Positions 27,853 to 35,613 of a stretch of 64,000 bases of DNA are shown here, piece by piece (within the stretch, counting starts at the first letter, position 1; each line of letters starts with the position of its first letter). The notes under the pieces are model-generated. The model was given only the letters and a program-made list of their open reading frames with translations, was not told where the DNA came from and made no database searches. The position numbers were made by a program, and so were the translations under genes. The stretch comes from Candidatus Kosakonia sp. 282A-S69 (lineage in GTDB: Bacteria > Pseudomonadota > Gammaproteobacteria > Enterobacterales > Enterobacteriaceae): contig NZ_JAROAU010000003.1 of assembly GCF_029433855.1 (NCBI RefSeq), positions 368,034-432,033 of the forward strand, given 5' to 3'.

Positions 27853-28224
27853 ATGAAAGCAGATGCTTACCGCAACGATTCACATTTGCAGCCAAATTCC
27901 TTATTTACGCAATCCAAAGAGGTCCCGCCTTTCGTCAATGCTATTGCGGTTCGTTTATCCTGGGCCTCTGCGATGTGCGAGGTGCAGGCCTACAGCCTGC
28001 TTGCCGCGCCCTATCTGCACGGAAGCGTCACCCTGCACGACAGCCAGCAATTGTCAGCATGCTTCCCTTTTATGGCCGTTACGCCGCAAACGCTGGAGGA
28101 TTACACCCTGATGTTAGTTTCGCTCTGGCTTAATATTGAAGAGTTGTATTACCGCGGAAAATTATTACCGGAAGAAATTATGTCAGGCTTAATGAATAAA
28201 AAGCGCAATCACACAGTCGTGTGA
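27853..28224 (+). CDS. Uncharacterised 123-residue protein
   Basis: I do not recognise this protein. It begins MKADAYRNDSHLQ after a GAGG. It has no signal peptide and no clear membrane segment. The middle looks helical and hydrophobic (PFVNAIAVRLSWASAMCEVQ; LMLVSLWLNIEELYYRGKLL), which suggests a small soluble helical protein. Base composition is more AT-rich than its neighbours at the 5' side. A perfect 10-bp hairpin covers its stop codon. It sits beside the OxyR-like regulator, convergent with it. Confidence 0.55.
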   Translation: MKADAYRNDSHLQPNSLFTQSKEVPPFVNAIAVRLSWASAMCEVQAYSLLAAPYLHGSVTLHDSQQLSACFPFMAVTPQTLEDYTLMLVSLWLNIEELYYRGKLLPEEIMSGLMNKKRNHTVV

Positions 28225-28228
28225 TTGC
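28205..28228. terminator. Perfect hairpin over the stop of the 123-residue gene
   Basis: GCAATCACAC and GTGTGATTGC pair perfectly (10 bp) across a 4-base loop and include the TGA stop. It lies between convergent genes and could end both transcripts, though no T tract follows. Confidence 0.45.
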
Positions 28229-28274
28229 CAGCTTAAGGAAAAGGATTATACGATATATTTTTGCCGGCGGTTTC

Positions 28275-29195
28275 CTACGTTGCCGTCAGGGAATTGTGTT
28301 CATGAAGATAATTCTCCATATATTTCGCAATGACATTGCGCAGAGTTTCATATTTTTTACGCATCGGGTCGCTGTGATGAAATATTAAGACGACCTTACG
28401 TTTTGGCTCCGGACTTACGCAGCGGATATAAGAGATATTTTCACCGTCGCCCTGTTGTGTCGAAAGTAGCGGAAAGAAGGAGACGCCGCGATCAAACGCA
28501 ACGCCCCGGCGAAGCGTTTCGAGGTGCATCGCCACAAAGCGCGTGTCCGGCTCCAGCTCATATTGATAGCAGTAACGCAGCACCTGATGGTGCAGGCAGT
28601 TATCCTCATCCAGCATCAATATCTTATTGCTTTTTAACTGGCTCATATCAACCTCACTCATCCCTGAGCAGGGGTGCTGACGGCTAACGCCCAGCATCAG
28701 AGGCTCGTCAAACAGCGGCAGTTCAACATACTTACCGGTCTCTTTATTGGCAGTGACAATGGCGCACTTAATAACATCAGACTTCAGCATCGCCAGTAAC
28801 TGATGCGTTCCCGCCTCCTGCATCTCCAGTTCTATCTCCGGAAAGTGGTCGCGACAAACCGTATTGAGATGGGAAAAAAAGTAGGGGGCAAGGGTCGGAA
28901 TAATACCGATATCCAGGGTTTGCATCAGGTTCTGGTAGTGGCTATTACTGGCCATATTTTTCAGCGCCTCAATTTCCCGGAGCACCACCTGCGTCTGCTC
29001 GACCAGACGAAGCCCGGTTTGCGTGAAGCGAATTCGGCGCGTCGTGCGCTCCAGAAGCTGCAAGCCAAGCTCATTTTCCAGTTTACGTAATTGGGTGCTC
29101 AACGTGGGCTGGCTGACATTACAGGCTTCAGCAGCCCGCTGAAAATGGCGATGTTTAGCCAGTGCGACAAGATATTCAAGGTTACGAATGTTCAT
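28275..29195 (-). CDS. OxyR-like LysR regulator with conserved redox cysteine pair
   Basis: A 306-residue LTTR whose N-terminus MNIRNLEYLVALAKHRHF is close to OxyR. Cys200 and Cys209 (DNCLHHQVLRYC) match OxyR Cys199 and Cys208 in context and spacing, so peroxide or thiol sensing by a reversible disulfide is plausible. Overall divergence from E. coli OxyR is large, and the locus is not that of oxyR, so I treat it as a paralogue. Its target is unknown; the nearest genes are galU and the cellulose operon on the same strand, upstream of it. Confidence 0.85.
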   Translation of the reverse strand: MNIRNLEYLVALAKHRHFQRAAEACNVSQPTLSTQLRKLENELGLQLLERTTRRIRFTQTGLRLVEQTQVVLREIEALKNMASNSHYQNLMQTLDIGIIPTLAPYFFSHLNTVCRDHFPEIELEMQEAGTHQLLAMLKSDVIKCAIVTANKETGKYVELPLFDEPLMLGVSRQHPCSGMSEVDMSQLKSNKILMLDEDNCLHHQVLRYCYQYELEPDTRFVAMHLETLRRGVAFDRGVSFFPLLSTQQGDGENISYIRCVSPEPKRKVVLIFHHSDPMRKKYETLRNVIAKYMENYLHEHNSLTAT

Positions 29196-29544
29196 TATGC
29201 TCCCCGCTGCGCAAATAACCGCATTGACAGGGAGCGGTGTGATACACCGTGCTGTGTAAGAGGCATGTTAAGTATTTTAAACAATTCATTATGGTTCCCC
29301 ATGCTGCAAGCGAGCTTTATTGATTTTTATTATTCATTGCTCACAGAGTACTTCCAGTACTTAACTTTTTAGTCTTCTCTTTAATCTGATGCAGTCGCTA
29401 TGTCGTCATTATCGACCGGTCTGACTTCACCACTATTTTTGATAAAAATCCAGTTGCAGGGCAACTCATATAGCCGGTGGTTTTTTCTCTTAGCTGTTGT
29501 CGGAATAGTGCAGCGACACAGAGATGCGTTTCGCCAGACAGGCT
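29196..29544. other. Intergenic gap between the OxyR-like gene and galU
   Basis: It holds the promoter region of the OxyR-like gene, fairly AT-rich at 29270-29400, and a terminator-like hairpin for the galU end. I see no gene here. Confidence 0.55.
29443..29466 (-). terminator. Candidate terminator of the bcs-galU operon
   Basis: Read on the minus strand, AGTTGC-CCT-GCAACT is followed after three bases by TTTTT. It lies about 80 bases past the galU stop. Confidence 0.5.
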
Positions 29545-30438
29545 TCAGGCATCGGTTTCCTGCCTGTGTTGCAGCCACTGGCGAAACGGCTGGCCGACGG
29601 TCGTGTGGCGCAGGCCATACTCCATAAATGCTTTGATATAGCCAATTTTGTCGCCGCAATCATGCGACTTCCCCACCATCAGATACGCCTCTACCGGCGC
29701 GAGTGCCAGAAGCATGGCGATGGCATCGGTCAACTGAATTTCGCCCCCCACGCCAGCCGGTGTTTTATGCAGTAGCGGCCAGATCGCTTTGGACAGCACA
29801 TAACGTCCCACCATCGCCATATTCGACGGAGCCTTATCGATAGCGGGTTTCTCCACCATACCGTGCAGCAGGGCTGATTGACCTGCGCTCAGCGGTTTGC
29901 CGGCGCAATCGACTATGCCATAGCGCGACACCGCTTCCGGCGCCACCTGTTCCACCATCAGCTGGCTTGCGCCGGTTGCGGCGAAGCGTCTCATCATCGC
30001 TGCCAGGTTATCTTGCGTCATGTCGCACTGGCTGTCGTCAATCAGCACATCCGGCAGCAGAACGACAAAATCATCATCGCCAATCAGCGGCTGGGCGCAA
30101 AGCACTGCATGTCCCAGTCCTTTTGAGTGCCCCTGGCGGATATGCATAATTTTCATATCCGCTGGACAGATAGATCGCACCTCCTCCAGCAACTGGTTTT
30201 TCACGCGCGATTCGAGCAGTGACTCCAGCTCAAACGAGGTATCGAAGTGGTTTTCGATCGCATTTTTTGACGAGTGGGTGACCAGCACAATCTCATGAAT
30301 CCCGCAGGCATAGCACTCCTGAACAATATATTGAATAAGCGGTTTGTCGACGATTGGCAGCATCTCTTTAGGAATTGCTTTCGTCGCCGGGAGCATGCGT
30401 GTGCCAAGCCCTGCCACTGGAATGACAGCCTTTAACAT
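29545..30438 (-). CDS. galU: UTP-glucose-1-phosphate uridylyltransferase (GalU paralogue)
   Basis: A 297-residue nucleotidyltransferase that makes UDP-glucose, the substrate of cellulose synthase. The nucleotide-binding signature [19 protein letters not shown] lies near the N-terminus. [19 protein letters not shown] and [10 protein letters not shown] are sugar-binding and catalytic regions typical of GalU. Its place at the end of the bcs operon suggests a dedicated supply gene in addition to the housekeeping galU expected elsewhere. The catalytic signature is intact, so it is more likely active than GalF-like. Confidence 0.92.
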   Translation of the reverse strand: MLKAVIPVAGLGTRMLPATKAIPKEMLPIVDKPLIQYIVQECYACGIHEIVLVTHSSKNAIENHFDTSFELESLLESRVKNQLLEEVRSICPADMKIMHIRQGHSKGLGHAVLCAQPLIGDDDFVVLLPDVLIDDSQCDMTQDNLAAMMRRFAATGASQLMVEQVAPEAVSRYGIVDCAGKPLSAGQSALLHGMVEKPAIDKAPSNMAMVGRYVLSKAIWPLLHKTPAGVGGEIQLTDAIAMLLALAPVEAYLMVGKSHDCGDKIGYIKAFMEYGLRHTTVGQPFRQWLQHRQETDA

Positions 30439-30493
30439 TCTCTGTTCCTTTTATGAAGATGTAATCTTGCTAAATAGCACTATTACGCTTTGA

Positions 30494-31420
30494 TTAAATT
30501 AAATGGCGCACCTGGTAGTGGGCAACATTATTACCGCCGCGTCTCTTGGCAATATAAAGAGCGGTATCCGCGGCTTTTAAAACCGTTGAGAAATGTCTGC
30601 CATGGCCAGGATACGTTGCTGCGCCAATACTCACCGATAAATGCACGATCTCTTTATGTTGGCGTAAGTAGACAGGTATACGCATCTTTTCCACGATCGC
30701 TTGCAGAACCTCCTTTTCTGGCCCGTCGTCAACGCCTTTAACGTAGGTGAGTGCGAACTCATCGCCGCCAAGCCGTCCAAATACCGTGTCATGAGAAATA
30801 CACTGTTTTACCCGGTTGACAAAACAGCGTAAAACTTCATCGCCAGCAGCATGGCCTAACTGATCGTTGATCGCTTTAAATTTATCGAGATCGAGAACCG
30901 CTACCACGGTCTTTGCGCCAGTCGCATGCGCGCTGCGAATTTTCTTACGGCTACGAATATAGTAGCCCTGGCGGTTTAATATTCGGGTTAATACATCATT
31001 ATGCGCGCGGAAATGTAATCTTTCGCGAACGGCGATATGCCGCGTAATATCAACCCCCCATACTATATAGGCAAAAATCTCTCCATTTTCGTCACGCTGC
31101 GCAGTCAATCTTATATCCAGCCAAATAACGTCTCCCTTTTTTGTCAGTTGGGGTAATTCTCCCTGCCAGTTACCGTTGCTCTCTTTTGCTCTGTTGATAG
31201 CCGTTGAGAGCGACAGCACGCTATTTTCTGTCGGCACACGCAGCAGAGGCTGATCGGCGATCTCTGACGGAGAGTAACCGGTCAGCTGATAAAAAGGTTC
31301 GCTGGCATGAATGAGCCGTCCGCAAGCCTCAAGCACCAGATAAACAAAGGCACTCTGCGGTGGATAATGAGCGGTGCTAATCTCAAGCTTTCTTCCTGAC
31401 ACTATGATTTTGTTGAGCAT
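30494..31420 (-). CDS. PAS-GGDEF diguanylate cyclase in the bcs operon
   Basis: A 308-residue cytoplasmic protein. A PAS domain (about residues 25-130, ending WGVDITRH) is followed by a GGDEF domain with the intact active site GGDEF at 218-222. The RxxD inhibitory site that normally stands 5 residues before it is absent, so product inhibition by that route is unlikely. It should make c-di-GMP near BcsA, whose PilZ domain is activated by it. The ATG at 31420 has AGGTG upstream. It lies 44 bp after bcsD. Confidence 0.9.
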   Translation of the reverse strand: MLNKIIVSGRKLEISTAHYPPQSAFVYLVLEACGRLIHASEPFYQLTGYSPSEIADQPLLRVPTENSVLSLSTAINRAKESNGNWQGELPQLTKKGDVIWLDIRLTAQRDENGEIFAYIVWGVDITRHIAVRERLHFRAHNDVLTRILNRQGYYIRSRKKIRSAHATGAKTVVAVLDLDKFKAINDQLGHAAGDEVLRCFVNRVKQCISHDTVFGRLGGDEFALTYVKGVDDGPEKEVLQAIVEKMRIPVYLRQHKEIVHLSVSIGAATYPGHGRHFSTVLKAADTALYIAKRRGGNNVAHYQVRHLI

Positions 31421-31464
31421 TCTGGTCACCTGAGCATCTATATCGAGGGTGGTGCCTCTACGGC

Positions 31465-31932
31465 TTATACGCCAGTGGCGTAGCGAAACAGCAGCACATC
31501 TTCCGTGGCGTTATCCCGCCAGCGAACCGGAACATGGTTACCGGCACCTTGCGAAACAAGCCACTGCGAATAGGCCCCTTCCAGCATGTGGGCGCTGGTT
31601 CGCCGCCACAGCGCCCGATCGCGCTGTTCCGGCGCGTGCGGCCAGCCGCAGTGCAGCAGGATCAGCTCCCGCTGCGCCGGTGCCATTTTGACAAACCCCC
31701 AATTAAACAGCTCAAGGATGCGATTGATGCCCGTCTCCAGCTCGCTGACTGTCGCGGTGCTTTCGAGGGGGTACCATTGAGCCAGCATCTGACCGATACG
31801 CCGCAGGGCAGCGGGATCGTTCTCCTTATCACCCTCGCCGTATTTTTCAAAAAAGAGATACACCAGATCATGCCAGCCGGCCTGAAAGGTGCGTTGTAAA
31901 TAGACGTCCTGATTCACCATATTCTGCTCCAT
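31465..31932 (-). CDS. bcsD: Cellulose synthase subunit D
   Basis: A 155-residue periplasmic protein. In Komagataeibacter (AcsD) the octameric ring guides glucan chains into crystalline ribbons. It shares with AcsD the C-terminal LEGAYSQWLVSQGAG segment and overall length. It marks this as a class I bcs operon, unlike the E. coli class II type, which lacks bcsD. The ATG at 31932 lies 3 bp after the bcsC stop; an ATG at 31920 has a better spaced GGAG and would remove four residues. No signal peptide is seen, as in AcsD. Confidence 0.9.
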   Translation of the reverse strand: MEQNMVNQDVYLQRTFQAGWHDLVYLFFEKYGEGDKENDPAALRRIGQMLAQWYPLESTATVSELETGINRILELFNWGFVKMAPAQRELILLHCGWPHAPEQRDRALWRRTSAHMLEGAYSQWLVSQGAGNHVPVRWRDNATEDVLLFRYATGV

Positions 31933-31935
31933 CTG

Positions 31936-34900
31936 TTAGTCATCCTGATTACCAAAGTATTTGAAATAAATCAGCCCCTTACCTTCATTGAAACGACCAA
32001 ACGTGTCATAGGCGAGCTGCGCGCCCAGCGCCAGGCTGTCGCTCAGGTGATAGCGAGCCGTGACGCCAAATCGGTAACCAACGCCGTTTTTTGCCGTGGC
32101 CTTATAACGTGTATCAATGTCGTCATCGCCGTTGGCGTAACGGTTTAACCGATCCTGCAATGGGCGATAGCCGGGAAAATAGTCGCTGCTCCCTTGCCGG
32201 TAGGATTGATAGCCCAGCGCGCTGTTAAGTTGCAGCTCCCAACTGTCGAAACGGCGTGTCCATGTCACCGGCAGCGACAGCGACATAAAGTGTTGCGGGC
32301 TGAAGTAGCCGCCCTGGCCCAGCGTGTAGTAGCTCAGGTTGTGGGCGTAATCCATATAGTGTGTATTGACACCCACTTTCAGTTCGCTGTTATGGCTGCT
32401 CCACGGACGCAGATAACTGCCCATCTGCGCTCTCACCGCATGGTTGAGCGGCACATGGCTGCCGCTGATCGTGTCGAAGCCAAGGCCGATATAGAAGCCA
32501 CTGACCCGGTTATCCCAGGCGTACTGCGCCGAAAGGCCGTCGCGCGTGACACCGCCCCAACTCACACCGCTACGCTTATCTTTGGCACCGACATAGGAGA
32601 GCAGGCTGTCGGTTATCGCCCGCCGCTCCGCTTTCAGCGTTAGCGCGCCATTTTGCGTCAGCTTCGGGCGCCACTCGACGCCGCCCACTAACCGCGTGAA
32701 CTCGCCGCCGCTCGGGGATGCGCCAAGATCAACGGTGTAACTGTTGCCGCCGAGCACAAACGCGGCCGCAACGCCGTTGCTCTGCTGGCTGCCCTGCGGC
32801 GTGGTGTGCGTGGGTGCAGGGAAGGGGCTCGCCGTGGCGGCGGCACGCTCCAGCGGGCCGGAACCAAAGCGGCTGGCGGCCTGGCTACTCATCTCTCCTG
32901 CATTTAACGACGTCGGGGTGAGATGCAGACTCAGGCGCGTGCTTTCACCGATAGCGCCTGAGAGGATCAGCGGTGTTTGCACCTCATCCAGCGCGCTAAG
33001 CCCCCCCTCACCGTTGCGGCTGCGTAAGGCGACGCCCGCCTGAGCCCAACTGACACTCTTCTCCTGCAGTTCACGCATCAGCCGAGCGCTATCCTGCATC
33101 ATCCTCAGCGGCGCCTGGCGCGCAGGCGAGGGCAGGAGAGCATCGAACTCGGGCGCCCTGTCACTGCGCTCATCCTCCTTTTGCAGCCGCCACTGGAGGG
33201 TACGCAGCAGCCGCAAGGCGCGTTTATGTTCACCATTTGCCGCCGCCACGCGCGCCGCCAGCAGCATATAGCTCGCTTCTTGGCTCGGTTCGAGCGAAGC
33301 GAAAGCCTGACGCGCCGTGAGGCCTTCGCCACGCGTCAGCGCCAGGTGGGTAAGACCTACCAGCGCCTCTCTCTCGCGCGGCGATCCGCGCAGCACAAAC
33401 TGGTAGATCTCACGCGCTTTGTCATACATGTGCTCAGCCTGGTAAACCCGGCCCATCGCCAGCAGCAAATCACTCCGGGTCGGATTGATTTGCAGCTCAG
33501 GCATCAATAATTTCCATGCCCGGCCGGACTCGCCCTGCTCACGCAGGCTGTCGGCGCGGGCGATGACATTGCCGATGCGAATCGCGTTCTTCTCCTCTGG
33601 CGTAACCCCCTCCTGCAACATGGGCGCATGAAGGATGCTCTCGGCCTCGGCGAAGAGACCGGCCTTTGTAAGCACGCGAATATGCCCGGCGTATTCGGCG
33701 AGTGAGCCATGCAGCCCCTGCGCCTGGCTCTGGCGGACCAGTTGCAGCGCGCCGCTGCTGTCTCCGCTCTGCATTAACAGTTCAGCGAGGTCACCCACTT
33801 CAGCCGGAGCCTGTGGCGGGGTGCGCTTCAGCGTTAACAGGGCGTTACGCGCGGCATGCGCATTGCCAGCGCGTAAATAGTGGCGCGCGACATCGAGTTG
33901 CTGATTCTGCTGCGCGCGATTGCTCAGCGCTGTGATATCGGCGCTATGCTGGCGCTTTGGAATGCGCGCCAGCAGGCGCTGCGCGCGCGGCCAGTCACGC
34001 TCCTCGGCGGCAAAAATAGCCGCGGCGTAAAGCAACTCTTTCCGCTTCTTACCGCCCTGCGCCATCCCGGAAACCACCGCCATCGCCTGCTGCTTTTGCC
34101 CCGCTTTACGCAGCGCGCGGGCATAGTCGAGTTGCAGCCAGGGGTTTTGCGGGAATGTCGCGGCGGCCGTTTGCAGGATCTGCAGCGCGCGTAAAGGCTC
34201 GCCCGCCAGCTGGGCGCTCTGCGCCGCTTTGCGCTCGCGGTCTCCGTTATCGCCCATTGCCGCGAAGCGGGTACGCAGCTCTTCCGGCAATGTACGCAGC
34301 ATCGCATCGGCTTCCGCCTGCTTATTCTGCTGCCTGAGGGTATACCACAGCGCACTGCGGATATCGTTGTTTTGCGGGTGTTGCGTCAATAGCCGGACGT
34401 AGATAGCTTCAGCTTCAGGCAGCTTTCCCTGCTGGCGAAAGAGATCGCCACGCAGCATCTCCGCCGCCAGCTGTTGCGTCCCATCATGCGTCTCAATCTC
34501 AAGGAGCGATAACGCCTGTTGATAGCGCCCCTGCTTGCTCAATGCGCGCGCCTGGTGCAACGCGCTATAAAAGCGGGCGCTGTCGGCATCCTTCTCCCAC
34601 TGCCGGCTATCGGGGTTATCCTGCGCGTTTTGCGCAGCGCGGCGCAGATAGCTTTGCGCATCATCAAAGTTGTTTTGCCGCAGTGAGACATAGCCGATGC
34701 CTGCCAGCGCCGTGCCGTTGTCAGGCCGCGTCTGTAACGCTTCAGAAAATTTCGCCCTGGCACCCGCCAGATCGCCGCCTTTCAGCGCATCAAACCCGGC
34801 GCGCGTCGCTTCATCCTCGACGCGCTTACGGTAGTGTTCCATCGGCGCATGCTCTTGCGGATGACGCTGCGCATAAGCGCTGTAAGCGGGCAGATCGGAG

Positions 34901-35613
34901 GGTGTGGCATCCAGCCAGAGAAGCGCTTGCCGCAGGGCGTTATCTGCCCGCTCATCCTCTGGCGCAAGGGCCTCCAGCAGCGTAATGCCTTCGCGGCGCG
35001 TCGCGGGCTGATAGGTGAGCGCCATCGCCAGAGCCAGCTTTGTCGCGTCATCGTTTGGCATTACGCTGACGCGCTGGCGCATCGAGGCCACCGCTTCAGA
35101 CCAGGTGGCGCTATCACCGGCCAGGGTCTGGTAGTACTCCAGTGCCACATCATCTGGCGGCGGATTGTCTTTAAACAGCATGCGCCACGCGGCAATCGAC
35201 GCCTTAATGTTCCCCTGCTTCGCCAGTTGTCGGGCAGCGTTGAGTTGATCCTGCGGCAGGTTACGCAAGGTAGTGGCGTGGGTCAGGGCCTTCAGGCGCG
35301 GATCGTTTGGCGCAAGCTCAGCGATCTTTTTGCGCCAGCGCGCCGACTGCTGCGTATTGCCCCGCTGTAGCTGGTACAGCGACAAGAGGTAGAGCGCATC
35401 GATATTGTTGTCATCTACCGCCAACACTTTTTGCAGCGCCTCCATCGCGATGTCGTCATGGGCTTTGCTGTGCCAGTAGCTCGCCTGGTCCAGCAACTTT
35501 TTCACCGCGAGGTCGTTGCTGCTGACGTGCGGCTTATCGTCTGCCGCTGAAGGCTGGCAGATGCCTGCCAGGCAAAAAAGAAGGGTTGGAGTGAGTGGTT
35601 TACGCATAATCAT
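31936..35613 (-). CDS. bcsC: Cellulose synthase outer-membrane exporter BcsC
   Basis: A 1225-residue protein. A Sec signal peptide (cleavage near PSA-ADD) is followed by a long array of TPR repeats to about residue 850, and then by the BCSC_C beta-barrel porin domain to the C-terminus. It carries the glucan across periplasm and outer membrane. Its start overlaps the bcsB stop by 4 bases (ATGA), so translation is coupled. Aromatic residues are frequent in the last 100 residues, as in outer-membrane barrels. Confidence 0.95.
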   Translation of the reverse strand: MIMRKPLTPTLLFCLAGICQPSAADDKPHVSSNDLAVKKLLDQASYWHSKAHDDIAMEALQKVLAVDDNNIDALYLLSLYQLQRGNTQQSARWRKKIAELAPNDPRLKALTHATTLRNLPQDQLNAARQLAKQGNIKASIAAWRMLFKDNPPPDDVALEYYQTLAGDSATWSEAVASMRQRVSVMPNDDATKLALAMALTYQPATRREGITLLEALAPEDERADNALRQALLWLDATPSDLPAYSAYAQRHPQEHAPMEHYRKRVEDEATRAGFDALKGGDLAGARAKFSEALQTRPDNGTALAGIGYVSLRQNNFDDAQSYLRRAAQNAQDNPDSRQWEKDADSARFYSALHQARALSKQGRYQQALSLLEIETHDGTQQLAAEMLRGDLFRQQGKLPEAEAIYVRLLTQHPQNNDIRSALWYTLRQQNKQAEADAMLRTLPEELRTRFAAMGDNGDRERKAAQSAQLAGEPLRALQILQTAAATFPQNPWLQLDYARALRKAGQKQQAMAVVSGMAQGGKKRKELLYAAAIFAAEERDWPRAQRLLARIPKRQHSADITALSNRAQQNQQLDVARHYLRAGNAHAARNALLTLKRTPPQAPAEVGDLAELLMQSGDSSGALQLVRQSQAQGLHGSLAEYAGHIRVLTKAGLFAEAESILHAPMLQEGVTPEEKNAIRIGNVIARADSLREQGESGRAWKLLMPELQINPTRSDLLLAMGRVYQAEHMYDKAREIYQFVLRGSPREREALVGLTHLALTRGEGLTARQAFASLEPSQEASYMLLAARVAAANGEHKRALRLLRTLQWRLQKEDERSDRAPEFDALLPSPARQAPLRMMQDSARLMRELQEKSVSWAQAGVALRSRNGEGGLSALDEVQTPLILSGAIGESTRLSLHLTPTSLNAGEMSSQAASRFGSGPLERAAATASPFPAPTHTTPQGSQQSNGVAAAFVLGGNSYTVDLGASPSGGEFTRLVGGVEWRPKLTQNGALTLKAERRAITDSLLSYVGAKDKRSGVSWGGVTRDGLSAQYAWDNRVSGFYIGLGFDTISGSHVPLNHAVRAQMGSYLRPWSSHNSELKVGVNTHYMDYAHNLSYYTLGQGGYFSPQHFMSLSLPVTWTRRFDSWELQLNSALGYQSYRQGSSDYFPGYRPLQDRLNRYANGDDDIDTRYKATAKNGVGYRFGVTARYHLSDSLALGAQLAYDTFGRFNEGKGLIYFKYFGNQDD

